Part shown: positions 1 through 8,165 of the stretch, in pieces
Position numbering within the stretch: position 1 is the first letter of the stretch
Layout: every line of letters starts with the position of its first letter
From: Nannocystis exedens
GTDB taxonomy: Bacteria > Myxococcota_A > Polyangia > Nannocystales > Nannocystaceae
DNA length: 64,000 nucleotides
Direction: 5' to 3'
NCBI RefSeq assembly: GCF_002343915.1
Contig: NZ_NETK01000001.1
Span: forward strand, 6,152,001 to 6,216,000
Translations under genes and position numbers: made by a program
Notes under the pieces: generated by a model
The model's database searches: none
The model's input: the letters and a program-made list of their open reading frames with translations, nothing else
What the model was told of the DNA's origin: nothing

Positions 1-245
1 GCCAGCCGGGCCTCCTCATGGGCGTACTGGATGAGCTCGGCCTCGCGGTCGACCCACTCGTGGATCAGCTGCACCGTGGTCTGCGAGGCGACCTCGCCGC
101 AGGCGCGCCCGCCGACGCCGTCGCACACCACGAACAGGCCGAGCTCGTCGCTGGCGACGAACGCGTCCTCGTTCTGGCTGCGACGCCGACCGACGTCGGT
201 GTCGCCGTGATGCCGGGTGCGCACGGGGCGAAGAAGATACAGCAT
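1..245 (-). CDS. PP2C-type Ser/Thr protein phosphatase, N-terminal fragment
   Basis: Only the first 81 codons are inside the window; the reading frame is open through base 1. Seen: the product starts MLYLLRPVRTRHHGDTDVGR, followed by RSQNEDAF and then FVVCDGVGG. RxxNEDxF and DGVGG/DGMGG are motifs 1 and 2 of metal-dependent PP2C phosphatases and carry the first metal-binding Asp residues. Known: these enzymes dephosphorylate Ser/Thr on proteins and in bacteria usually oppose Hanks-type kinases. The ATG at 245 sits close before the first conserved motif, which fits a short N-terminus. The next gene downstream is outside the window, so operon context is unknown. Confidence in the family is high because two motifs are present in the right order and spacing. 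Confidence 0.85.
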   Translation of the reverse strand, partial: MLYLLRPVRTRHHGDTDVGRRRSQNEDAFVASDELGLFVVCDGVGGRACGEVASQTTVQLIHEWVDREAELIQYAHEEARL

Positions 246-612
246 GCCCGGCGCGCGGGCGTCGCCGCCGCGCGCGCGATGAAGCGGTCGTGACGAGCGA
301 GGGCGCGATGTCGAGACATCGATCGGGGACTCCGGCTCCCGATCTTCGTCGTGCGGAGTCGCCGCGCCGTGCGATTCGGAGCGGAATCGCGCGGCGATCC
401 GCGGCGGCGGCGCTGGCGGAGGCCGTCGGCGAGGAGGCCCCGTCGACGACCGGACGCGCTCGCAGCTCCGCACTCCTATGATGCGAGTCCGGCGCGAGCG
501 GGCGCCGACGCGCCGGCGGCAGTTCTATGAATTTTTAAAATGTAGATTGTATGAAAGGACATGTCGTCCAGGGCATGTCCCGAGACGCCGACACCGGCCA
601 CACGGCGCCGGC
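246..612. other. Intergenic gap holding one dispersed hairpin repeat
   Basis: No convincing gene is seen. A short A/T-rich tract (533-560) lies beside a copy of the window's dispersed inverted repeat at 556-581, where GGACATGTC is followed after a few bases by GGGCATGTCC. The rest is unremarkable GC-rich sequence upstream of the phosphatase gene. Confidence 0.6.
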
Positions 613-1206
613 TCAGCCGCCGTCGAGCACCGCGCGGCCGCGCGGGGCGAGCCTGTAGACGCCGGCCTCGCGCTCCATGTAGCCGCCCATGATCCACTCG
701 CGGCGGATCGTGCAGAAGTCGGGGTGGACGACCTCGATGAAGCGGTTGAGCTCGGGCTCGCGGTACTCGCGACGGCGCGGCAGCCGGCGCAGCACCTCCT
801 CGAGCACGATCTCCTTCTTGCGGCGCTGGGCCGGCAGCGCGACCAGCCGCGGGCCGTCGAAGAAGGCGCGCAGGACGTCGCGCGTCTCGGCGTCGACCGG
901 CGAGGCGGTCGCCAGCTCGCGGACCCGCTTGGGCGTCGACACCGCCTTGAGCGCCCCCTGCAGCGCCTCGATGTCGAGCTGGTAGAAGGTGTACGGCGGC
1001 TGCCGGGTCTCGCGCAGCAGGCCGGCCTCGGACAGCACGCGGAGGTGGTGCGACACGGTGGCCGGCGTGACGCCGACCTCGGCCGCGAGGTCCTGGCCGC
1101 AGCGCGGGCGGTCGACCATCGCGGCGAGCATGCGCAGGCGAGTCGGGTCGGCGAGACCCTTGAAGAGCTGGACCAGAGCCGGCTTGGGGTCGGCGGCGTC
1201 GGACAT
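613..1206 (-). CDS. ArsR-family winged-helix regulator with C-terminal DUF2087 domain
   Basis: A 197-residue DNA-binding regulator. Residues ~8-85 form an ArsR-type winged helix: LFKGLADPTRLRMLAAM is the classic helix 1-2 signature and TPATVSHHLRVLSEAGLL is the recognition helix and wing. Residues ~127-190 match DUF2087 (KKEIVLEEVLRRLP ... REWIMGGYMEREAGVYRL), which commonly follows ArsR or GNAT domains in bacteria. No Cys pair typical of metal-sensing ArsR (CxC in the recognition helix) is visible, so it is probably not an arsenic or metal sensor; the ligand is unknown. It is transcribed away from the metallo-beta-lactamase-fold gene, with a 274-bp divergent gap between them. A strong promoter match lies so close to the ATG that the mRNA may be leaderless. 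Confidence 0.9.
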   Translation of the reverse strand: MSDAADPKPALVQLFKGLADPTRLRMLAAMVDRPRCGQDLAAEVGVTPATVSHHLRVLSEAGLLRETRQPPYTFYQLDIEALQGALKAVSTPKRVRELATASPVDAETRDVLRAFFDGPRLVALPAQRRKKEIVLEEVLRRLPRRREYREPELNRFIEVVHPDFCTIRREWIMGGYMEREAGVYRLAPRGRAVLDGG

Positions 1207-1212
1207 GCGGGG

Positions 1213-1241
1213 ACGATACTCGCCGATTTTATGGTTGTCAA
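1213..1241 (-). promoter_or_regulatory. Sigma-70-type promoter of the ArsR/DUF2087 gene, possibly leaderless
   Basis: Reading the minus strand, TTGACA (1241-1236) is followed after exactly 17 bases by TATCGT (1218-1213), a perfect -35 and a 4/6 -10 box. The ATG of the regulator (1206) begins only six bases after the -10 box, so initiation at the usual distance would fall on or next to the start codon, leaving no room for a ribosome binding site. The same stretch contains TGTC...GACA inverted repeats (1237-1253), a possible autoregulatory site (inference). Confidence 0.55.
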
Positions 1242-1480
1242 ATTGGTCGACATCGATTTAACCGATGCTCGGCCGCTCTGCGGGCCCCTGGCGCCCGCCG
1301 AGCGCGGGCGAGCGTTTCCTTCGGCTGGCGAGGCCCGGCGCGAGCGCGGCGTCGCGTTCGCGCGCGGGGTTCACGGCCCGGCGCGGCGTGCCTGCGCCGC
1401 CCCGACGGTTGGCCGGCGCGAGCAAGAGGCTGGCCGCCACGGGCAAGCGGGGCGCGGGCGGGCTCCTTATGCTCCGCGCC

Positions 1481-2416
1481 ATGCAACGCCCTGCTCTCGC
1501 TCTCGCCGCCGCCCTCTGCTTCGTCGCCTGTGACGCGCCCGAGGCGGCGGGGGTGCTCTACACCTTCACCTCGGACGCGGCCGGGTTCGACACGCACTCC
1601 TTCTATTACGACACCGGCCGCGAGGTCGTCGTGTTCGACGCGCAGTTCACCGAGCCGCAGGCGCAGGCGCTGGTGGAGGACATCCGCGCGCACACGGCTT
1701 CGCCGATCCGCTACGTCGTCATCACCCACCCGAACCCCGACAAGTTCAACGGCGTCGGTCCGCTGCGGGCCGCCGGCGCGACGGTGGTCGCCAGCGAGGC
1801 GACGGCGGCGGCGATCCCCGGCGTCCACGCCTACAAGCGCGCGGTCTTCATCGGCAACGGCACCTTCGACGAGGACAGCTACCCCCCCGAGGCCACCGTC
1901 GACCTGCGGTTCGCCGACGACCTCCGCCTCGAGCTGCTCGGTGACGCGACCGTCGAGCTGCAGGTGCTCGAGCACGCCGGCGTGTCGAGCACGCAGACCG
2001 TCGCCTACATCCCCGCGCTCGAGGCGCTGATCGTCGGCGACCTCGTGCATCACGGCGCGCACGCGTGGCTCGAGGGCGGGATCGTCGACGGCGCGCCGCG
2101 GCCCGACCTGGCGGCGTGGTCGGCCGCGCTCGACGAGCTGCGCGCCTGGGGCGACGCCACCGTGTACGGCGGGCGCGGCGCGCCGGCGCCGGTGGAGGTC
2201 GCGGTGCGCGAACAGCAGGACTACCTGGTCGAGATCGACGGCGTCGTCCGCGACTACGTCGCCGGCGTCGACGACCCCGAGGCGTTCTCCGGCGAGAACG
2301 CGGCGGAGCACTACGCGGCGATCACCGAGGCCGCGCGGGCGGCGTTCCCGGAGCGCGAGCTCGACGACCTGATCACCTACGGGGTGTACGGATTCGTCCA
2401 GTCGCTGGTGCGATGA
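1481..2416 (+). CDS. Metallo-beta-lactamase-fold lipoprotein with degenerate metal motif
   Basis: A predicted 311-residue exported lipoprotein. The start at 1481 gives a short signal peptide, MQRPALALAAALCFVAC, ending in a lipobox-like FVAC; an in-frame ATG at 1469 is the alternative. The rest resembles an MBL-fold hydrolase: the strand and loop VVITHPNPDKFNGVGPLRA occupies the position of the THxHxDHxGG metal motif, and EALIVGDLVHHGAHAW corresponds to the later GD/H motif. The HxHxDH signature reads HPNPDK here, so the second and fourth ligands are Asn and Lys; a standard dinuclear zinc site is unlikely, though one metal could still bind. Substrate unknown. An AraC regulator follows 22 bp downstream on the same strand, suggesting an operon. 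Confidence 0.8.
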   Translation: MQRPALALAAALCFVACDAPEAAGVLYTFTSDAAGFDTHSFYYDTGREVVVFDAQFTEPQAQALVEDIRAHTASPIRYVVITHPNPDKFNGVGPLRAAGATVVASEATAAAIPGVHAYKRAVFIGNGTFDEDSYPPEATVDLRFADDLRLELLGDATVELQVLEHAGVSSTQTVAYIPALEALIVGDLVHHGAHAWLEGGIVDGAPRPDLAAWSAALDELRAWGDATVYGGRGAPAPVEVAVREQQDYLVEIDGVVRDYVAGVDDPEAFSGENAAEHYAAITEAARAAFPERELDDLITYGVYGFVQSLVR

Positions 2417-2438
2417 TTGCGATATCCTCGCCGGCGAG

Positions 2439-3302
2439 GTGCCGCCTCGCATCGACGTCGACGCCGCCCCGGTCGCCAGCTTCGTGCTCACCGATCACCT
2501 CGCGGCCGGGACCGACTCGGGCTGGCACGCGCACGCGCGGCACCAGCTGCTGTTCGCCGGCAGCGGCCTGATGCACCTCGAGACCGACGACGCGCAGTGG
2601 CTGCTGCCGCCGCAGCAGGCGGCGTGGATCTCCGCCGGCGCGCGCCATCGCGTGCGGGTCCGGGCGGCCGCGGCCCTGTGCACCGCCTACCTCGGGCCGC
2701 CCACGCCCGATCTCGCCGGCGGCGCGCGGGTGTTCGCGGTCCCGCCCGTGGTCGTGGCGATGCTCGAGCACGCGGCCGGCTGGGACGTGCGCCGCTGTCA
2801 CGGCGACCCGGCCGCGCGCTACTTCGCGGTGCTGGTCGACCTCTGCCGCGAGGCGGTCACGCGCGGGCGGCCGTGGTTCCTGCCGACCGCGCGCACCCCC
2901 GAGCTGGCGCGGGCGATGGCCCACGTGCTGGCGCGTCCGGGCGCGCCGCACAGCATCGCCGCGGTCGCGCGGGCGGCCGCGGTGTCGCCGCGCACGCTGG
3001 CGCGCCGCTTCGCCGCCGAGGCGCGGATGTCGTTCGAGGCGTTCGTGCGGGCCGCCCGGCTGCTGCGGGCGATGTCCCGCCTGCTCGAGCCCGGCGCGCA
3101 GGTGACCGAGGTGGGGCTCGAGGTCGGCTTCGCCAGCCCGGCCGCGTTCTCGCGGGCGTTCGCGGCGTTCGTCGGCGAGCCGCCGAGCGCGTGGCGGCGC
3201 CGGCACGCGCCGCACGGGTCGGCGGGCGACGCCGAATCGGGGGGCGCCCGGGGGCAGCGCCAGCGTGGGGTCATCAGAACATGTTATAGAGGACATGTCT
3301 GA
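2439..3302 (+). CDS. AraC-family transcriptional regulator
   Basis: A 287-residue regulator starting at GTG 2439, 22 bp after the preceding gene. Residues ~15-90 form a cupin-like sensor (WHAHARHQLLFAGSG, then LLPPQQAAWISAGARHRV), typical of the AraC_binding type with an HxHxxxQ motif. Residues ~170-265 form the two helix-turn-helix units of AraC: SIAAVARAAAVSPRTLARRF and VTEVGLEVGFASPAAFSRAF, then the signature FVGEPPSAWRRR. The arrangement matches the RmlC-like cupin AraC group, which often acts as a one-component regulator of the adjacent operon. The final codons run into a dispersed hairpin repeat (3279-3298), so the last ~10 residues (..IRTCYRGHV) are repeat-encoded and probably not functional. 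Confidence 0.92.
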   Translation: MPPRIDVDAAPVASFVLTDHLAAGTDSGWHAHARHQLLFAGSGLMHLETDDAQWLLPPQQAAWISAGARHRVRVRAAAALCTAYLGPPTPDLAGGARVFAVPPVVVAMLEHAAGWDVRRCHGDPAARYFAVLVDLCREAVTRGRPWFLPTARTPELARAMAHVLARPGAPHSIAAVARAAAVSPRTLARRFAAEARMSFEAFVRAARLLRAMSRLLEPGAQVTEVGLEVGFASPAAFSRAFAAFVGEPPSAWRRRHAPHGSAGDAESGGARGQRQRGVIRTCYRGHV

Positions 3303-3325
3303 AAATGCATGTCCGTAAGGAAATG
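3279..3325. repeat. Two dispersed hairpin repeats between convergent genes
   Basis: ACATGTTATAGAGGACATGT (3279-3298) and GCATGTCCGTAAGGAAATGT (3307-3326) are two members of the dispersed repeat family. They overlap the 3' end of the AraC gene and face the convergent lipoprotein gene, where they could act as a two-way terminator. Confidence 0.75.
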
Positions 3326-3504
3326 TCATCGGGGCTATTCCATGTCTCGGCCTCACCGCGCCGACGAGAGGCGCGGGCGCGTCCCGGGTGCTCGCGCGCA
3401 CGGCGAGCGCCGATGTTCAAACCTGGACGTCGCGCGCGAGCGACGCCCGGGCGGCCGGCTGCGCGGCCGTTCGGGCGTCGGGGTCCGGCGATTTCGCCGA
3501 AGAA

Positions 3505-5148
3505 TCAGCGGATCCAGATGTGGCCGGCCGTATGATGAATATTCGGACCGGCGGCGAAGCCGGACGGCGTGCGCCAGGGCGTATCCACGCCGGGGGCGAG
3601 GTCGCAGGCGGAGGTGTAGTAGGACTGGGCGCCGAAGCCGGCGGCGTCGTTGAGGGTGCTGATGTTGTTCTCGTTGTTGAGGACCAGGCCGAAGCGGACG
3701 CGGGCGTCGTAGCACGACTGGTCGTCGTCGATGTTGATGCCGACGGCGATGTAGTTCGGGGCGATCGAGGCCTCGGCGATCGTGCGGCCCTGGATCGTCA
3801 GCCACTTGACCTTCTCGGCCTGGGCCTCGTCGAAGTAGAGGCCCTTCATGGCGACGTCGGAGCCGACCGGGGTGTTCGTGAACAGGTCGAGCAGGGTCGT
3901 GGTCGTCGGCAGCGCGTACGCCTTGCAGGCGTAGACCTTGGTGACCGGGTGCTGCATGCAGCCGCGGATCTCCGCGCCGGGCAGCGCGTTGTAGGCCGGG
4001 AACTTGCCGTCGAGGGTGTCGGTCGGGGAGCTCAGCGCCTCGTTGACGACCGAGACGGTGGTCCAGTGCGGCGAGTAGAAGTCGAAGGTGCCCTGCGAGG
4101 GGGCGAAGCGGATCGCCAGGGCCCAGCCGCCGCCGTCGGTCGTCATGTCGCACCACACCTTGAACGGCGCGGCCGGGCCGGCGCCGTCGGCGTCGATGTC
4201 GTAGAGGCCGTCGGGCGCGTCCGGCTGGGCCTGCTTGATCGCCTTGCAGCTGGCCGAGACGACGCACTGGCCCTGGTCGCAGCTGCCGCTCTCGCAGTCG
4301 CCGGGCTCGGCGCAATTCTCGGCCAGCTCGCACGGGTCGCACTCGGGGCCGCCGCAGTCGACGTCCGACTCGCCGCCGCTCTGGATGCCGTCGGCGCAGG
4401 TCGGCGCGGCGCACAGGGTGGTGCATTCGTCGCTGTCGTCGGCGTCGGCGTCGTCGCAGGTCTCGACGCCGTCGTGGACGAAGCCGTCGCCGCAGCTGGC
4501 GGCCGCGCAGTTGCTGAGGCAGGCGTCGGTGTCGATGGCGTTGGCGTCGTCGCAGTCCTCGCCCGCCTGGACCACGCCGTCGCCGCAGGAGGCCGGCGCG
4601 CAGGTGTTGCTGCAGGCGTCGTCGTCGACGTCGTTGCCGTCGTCGCAGGCCTCGCCGGGCCCGACGAAGCCGTCGCCGCAGCTGGCCTCCTGGCAGCCCT
4701 CGACGCAGGTGTCGGTGTTGTCGTCGTTGCCGTCGTCACAGGCCTCGCCGGCCTCGATCACGCCGTTGCCGCACACCGGGTCGGGCTCGCCGGTCGTGGT
4801 GCCGTCGGTGGTGTCGGTGCCGGTGGTGGTCGTGTCCGTCGTGGTGGTCGTGTCGGTGGTGCCGGTGGTGGTCGTGGTGTCGCTGGTGTCGGTGGTGCCG
4901 GGGTCCGTCGTGGTCGGCAACGAGGTCGTGCTCGCGTCGCCCGAGGCGCTGCCGTCGGTCGGCAGCGCGGTGGTGCCGGTGGTCGGCCCGGTGGTCGGTT
5001 CGGTGGGCGTCCCCGTGGTCGTCTCGACCTCGGTGCCGGTGCCGGTGGTGGTCTCCGTCGCGGTCCCGGTGCTCGCGCTGTCACCCCCGTTGCATGCGAC
5101 CAGCAGACCCACACCCCACGCCGCGGCTCCACGAAGCTGTACTCTCAT
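3505..5148 (-). CDS. Secreted lipoprotein with DUF4215 Cys-rich repeats and a fibrinogen-like C-terminal domain
   Basis: A 547-residue surface lipoprotein. The ATG at 5148 gives MRVQLRGAAAWGVGLLVAC, a lipoprotein signal (LVAC). Residues ~20-115 are a Thr/Gly/Ser linker. Residues ~120-270 contain four DUF4215 (myxococcus cysteine-rich) units of the form CGNGVIEAGEACDDGNDDN, each with DTC/DAC..C, followed by the ExDVDCGGPECDPC motif. The C-terminal ~250 residues begin SCKAIKQAQPDAPDGLYDID and contain VWCDMTTDGGGWALAIRF, which resembles the start of fibrinogen-related domains (SC..I....P..G.Y.I....VYCDM..DGGGWT). Known: such domains bind glycans or proteins in animals; in myxobacteria they are poorly studied. 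A role in adhesion or prey contact is inference. Confidence 0.82.
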   Translation of the reverse strand: MRVQLRGAAAWGVGLLVACNGGDSASTGTATETTTGTGTEVETTTGTPTEPTTGPTTGTTALPTDGSASGDASTTSLPTTTDPGTTDTSDTTTTTGTTDTTTTTDTTTTGTDTTDGTTTGEPDPVCGNGVIEAGEACDDGNDDNTDTCVEGCQEASCGDGFVGPGEACDDGNDVDDDACSNTCAPASCGDGVVQAGEDCDDANAIDTDACLSNCAAASCGDGFVHDGVETCDDADADDSDECTTLCAAPTCADGIQSGGESDVDCGGPECDPCELAENCAEPGDCESGSCDQGQCVVSASCKAIKQAQPDAPDGLYDIDADGAGPAAPFKVWCDMTTDGGGWALAIRFAPSQGTFDFYSPHWTTVSVVNEALSSPTDTLDGKFPAYNALPGAEIRGCMQHPVTKVYACKAYALPTTTTLLDLFTNTPVGSDVAMKGLYFDEAQAEKVKWLTIQGRTIAEASIAPNYIAVGINIDDDQSCYDARVRFGLVLNNENNISTLNDAAGFGAQSYYTSACDLAPGVDTPWRTPSGFAAGPNIHHTAGHIWIR

Positions 5149-5602
5149 CGATCCTCGCCTCCACACAATGTTGACGACGACGGGTAATCCGGCGCGACCG
5201 GGACTGTCAAGGCCGCGCCCGCGCGCGGTTCCGCTGCCCGCGACATCACCGCCGTACGAGCAATCGCGCTCGAGCGTGTGGAGGTGCTCGCCGCGGCATC
5301 ACCGCTCGATCGCAAGGCGCCGCTGCGAGTCCGCCAGGGCTCGAATACGCCGCGTCTCCAGGTGCCCGGGCGCCACTCGGGCGCGACGAGAGCCCCGGAC
5401 GCGCGCGTCGAGCCGTGCGACTCGTCTCGCGCCGCGGCGGCGAGCGATTTGCTCGTCGCGGTCACGTGCAGGCGAGGCAGGGGGATGCCTCGGCGAGCCC
5501 GGCTGCAGCGAACCGGGTCACGGCGACTTCGACGGCTGTCTCGCGGAGGTCTGCGCCCGACCGCGCGGGGGCCTGTCGCGGCCCCCCGCCGGCGGGCGGC
5601 GA
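5149..5602. other. 454-bp gap without a recognisable gene
   Basis: Lies between two minus-strand lipoprotein genes. Every frame here reads as Arg/Ala/Pro-rich low-complexity sequence, and no dispersed hairpin is present. It probably holds the promoter of the upstream DUF4215 lipoprotein gene, but no clear -35/-10 pair was recognised. Confidence 0.4.
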
Positions 5603-6613
5603 TCACCAGCCCTGGTGCTCCCAGACGTAGCCGAGGTGGAAGCTGTCGGCGTCGACGGCGTGGGTGATGCGGATCCGGAAGTCGCGGTTCTTCTCGGTCT
5701 GTGCGTTCCCCGGCAGGACGATCGCGTGGTACTGCGGCACGTCGATGTCGACGCCGAACAGGTAGGCGAGGGGCCCGTTGTTCTCGGCGCGGGCCCAGAA
5801 GTCCGCCGACGGGCCGATGCCCTCGAAGCACTCGTCGCTGCCGTTGCACAGCGGCGGCCGGTAGCCGATGTTGCAGGCGGCGAACGCCATCTTGGCGGAG
5901 TCGACGTTGTAGAGCTCCCACTCGTCGTCGAGCCGGTTGTGGTGGTACCAGATGTCCGAACAATTGGTGCACCAACTGCCGTTCAAGGGCTCGGTGGGGC
6001 CGCTCCAGTCGGTGTTGCCTCCCGCCGGGCTGAAGTTGAGCTTCCAGCGCTCTTCCTCGTCGATCTCTTCCTCGTCGATGCCGGGGGAGTAGGTCCTCAG
6101 GGCGGTCTGGAAAATGCTGGTCGTGCAGAACGACCGCGGGCTCAGGTACTCGCCGCGCGTCACCCGGTCGAGGAACCACCCGCGCTCGCCGAGCCGGTGA
6201 TCTTCCTGCGCGCGCAGCTCGTCGGGGACGGCGACGTCGGCCGGAGTGACGGCGAGGAAGATGTCGAGCATCGAGGCGTCGGCGAACGCCGGCTCGCTCT
6301 CGAGGCCGATCGCCCCGGGCGCTCGGCTCTCGATCATGAACTGCCAGGGCTCCTCGGCGCCGGGATCGGCGTAGCTCAGGAAGCGCAGGCGGGTGCCCGC
6401 GACGTCGGCCTCGGCGAACAGGTCGACCCCCGGGCCGAGGCGCTCCTCGCCGTCGCGGAGGAGCTCGGCGGGCTCGTCGTCGGCGGGCTCGTCGGCTTGC
6501 TGCACCGGGGTGTCGTCCTCGGCTGCGTCCACGTCGTCCGGCCCGGGCGCGCGGTCGCAGGCGGCCGGCGCGGCCAAACTGAAAGCGAGGATGATTGCGC
6601 TGCTTCGATTCAT
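5603..6613 (-). CDS. Predicted lipoprotein of unknown function
   Basis: A 336-residue protein. Start at 6613 gives MNRSSAIILAFSLAAPAAC, a lipoprotein signal with PAAC lipobox; an in-frame ATG at 6631 (MDRNTTMNR) is possible. After an acidic linker (residues ~20-55, rich in D, E and A) comes a globular region with several Cys (SFCTTSIFQT, SWCTNCSDIWYHHNR, ACNIGYRPPLCNGSDECFEG) and a C-terminal FRIRITHAVDADSFHLGYVW. The WCTNCSD motif is CxxC-like but there is no thioredoxin fold context. I do not recognise the family; a periplasmic or surface role is inferred from the signal only. Reading-frame quality and codon bias are like the neighbours, so it is a real gene. Confidence 0.75.
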   Translation of the reverse strand: MNRSSAIILAFSLAAPAACDRAPGPDDVDAAEDDTPVQQADEPADDEPAELLRDGEERLGPGVDLFAEADVAGTRLRFLSYADPGAEEPWQFMIESRAPGAIGLESEPAFADASMLDIFLAVTPADVAVPDELRAQEDHRLGERGWFLDRVTRGEYLSPRSFCTTSIFQTALRTYSPGIDEEEIDEEERWKLNFSPAGGNTDWSGPTEPLNGSWCTNCSDIWYHHNRLDDEWELYNVDSAKMAFAACNIGYRPPLCNGSDECFEGIGPSADFWARAENNGPLAYLFGVDIDVPQYHAIVLPGNAQTEKNRDFRIRITHAVDADSFHLGYVWEHQGW

Positions 6614-7227
6614 TGTCGTGTTGCGATCCATGACTCTCACGAATGGGTGAATGCTGTCCTTCGAGACGAGCCGGCCCGGCGCGAGTACGACGAGAGGTTT
6701 TGGTCCTCACGCCGTAGCGCTGTCCCTGCTGCCATTCGGCGGCGCGCGGGCGCCGGGCCCGACTCGAGCGGTGAAGTCAGGGCTCGCGGAGAAACAATTC
6801 ATCCCCGGCGAAGAATTTTTCGAGGTGCCCGTGCGAGCCCGCGAGTCCCGTAGCGCGAGCTCCAGGCGCGATGGCGGGGAGCCCGGAGCGAGGCGCTCGC
6901 TGTCCGCGACGACGAGGTCGTGGTGAGAGCGGCTCGTCCGTCGCATTCCTGCCTCGGGCGCCGGGCACGTCCGCCACGCCTCGGGAGGATATGTCGGAAG
7001 AGACATGTCGAGTCGGACGGGCGACGCGCCCGGGGGGGGCGGGCGACCTCGTGTGGGCGGGATCGGCGCGATGGGGGCCAGGCGGCGCGGTGGGGTCGCT
7101 GGCGCCCGACGGAGCAGCGGACGCGGCAGGACCGGACGCGGGCGTCGGGCCAGGCCGAGGTCCCGCGGATGAGCTCGGTGGGCCTGCCCGGCGTTGCCGG
7201 GGCGCGAAGCGCTGTCATCGTTGCGGC
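6614..7227. other. Divergent gap with one dispersed hairpin repeat
   Basis: No gene is supported. A repeat copy, ATGTCGGAAGAGACATGT, lies at 6991-7008. The segment separates the minus-strand lipoprotein from the universal stress protein and should hold both promoters, though none was recognised with confidence. Confidence 0.5.
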
Positions 7228-8109
7228 ATGAACACGTGGATCGTCGGGGTCGATCTCCGCCACCGCAGCGACGGCGCGGTGCGCTTCGGGGCGTGGTTGC
7301 GCGAACAGACGGGCGGGGCGATCGAGCTGGTGGGGGTCCACGCCGCGCCGACCGCGGTGGTGGAGCAGCTCGACCAGTTCGAGGGGCGCGTGCGGGTGCA
7401 CGAGCGGCTCAAGACGGAGGCGGAGCTGGCGATGGAGCGGGCGGGCGTGCGCGAGGCGTTCGCCGAGGTCGAGCTGGTCGAGGCGGACGAGCCGGCGGAG
7501 ACGCTGGCGAGCGCGCGGGCCGGCCGGTCGGCGGTCGGGATGATCGTCGGGCGCAAGGCGGCGAGCGACGGCCGCGACCTGGTGCGGCTCGGCAGCGTGG
7601 CGCGGCGGCTGCTGCAGCGGCTGGTGGTGCCGACCTTCGTGGTGCCGCCCGACCTGCAGCCCGACCAGCTGCGCAGCGGGCCGGTGGTGGTGGCGGTGAC
7701 GCCGGCCGACGCCAGCGCGGGCGCGGTCGAGGTCGGCGCGGCGATGGCGAAGTCGCTGAACCGCCCCCTGCTGTTCGTGCGCGTGGTCAGCGTGCCGGAG
7801 GAGTACACGCAGATCTACTGGTCGACCGACGCGCTGGCGCAGTTCAAGGGCCAGACGATCGCGGCCGCCAAGGACCGCACCGCCGAGTGGCTGGCCGACC
7901 AGGGCCGCAGCGAGCCGGTGGTGGTCCGCTACGGCGACACGATCACCGAGATCCTGGCGGTCGCGACCGAGCAGGGGGCGCCGTTCCTGGTGTGCGGTTC
8001 GCGGCTGCTCAGCCGGATCGAGCGGGTCATCGCCCTCAGCTCGTCGAGCGAGCTGGCGGCCCGGGCCGCGATCCCCGTGCTGGTGGTCCCGCCGGACGCG
8101 CGGCCCTAG
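7228..8109 (+). CDS. Tandem universal stress protein (two UspA domains)
   Basis: A 293-residue soluble protein starting MNTWIVGVDLRHRSDGAVRF, typical of a Usp first strand with its conserved Asp. Domain 1 covers ~1-140 and ends RLVVPTFVVPP; domain 2 covers ~150-293 and ends AARAAIPVLVVPP, the usual last strand of UspA. The ATP-binding motif G-2x-G-9x-G(S/T) is only partly kept in domain 1 and degenerate in domain 2 (VCGSRLLSRIERVIALSSSS), so the second domain may not bind ATP. Known: tandem Usp proteins act in stress survival, often through nucleotide binding. The longer upstream reading frame is low complexity and not believable. The FKBP gene follows 56 bp later. Confidence 0.88.
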   Translation: MNTWIVGVDLRHRSDGAVRFGAWLREQTGGAIELVGVHAAPTAVVEQLDQFEGRVRVHERLKTEAELAMERAGVREAFAEVELVEADEPAETLASARAGRSAVGMIVGRKAASDGRDLVRLGSVARRLLQRLVVPTFVVPPDLQPDQLRSGPVVVAVTPADASAGAVEVGAAMAKSLNRPLLFVRVVSVPEEYTQIYWSTDALAQFKGQTIAAAKDRTAEWLADQGRSEPVVVRYGDTITEILAVATEQGAPFLVCGSRLLSRIERVIALSSSSELAARAAIPVLVVPPDARP

Positions 8110-8165
8110 CGTGCGTCCCGCAGGGGCGTGCGCCGGCTGCGAAAGTGGGATATAGACGCCGCGCC

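Noticed and set aside
18..293. 91-residue plus-strand frame at the left edge
   Set aside because: Antisense to the PP2C motifs RxxNEDxF and DGVGG, which read clearly on the minus strand.
6871..7227. N-terminal extension of the universal stress protein
   Set aside because: The added residues are Gly/Ala/Arg-rich without similarity, and the Usp fold begins at MNTWIVGVD.
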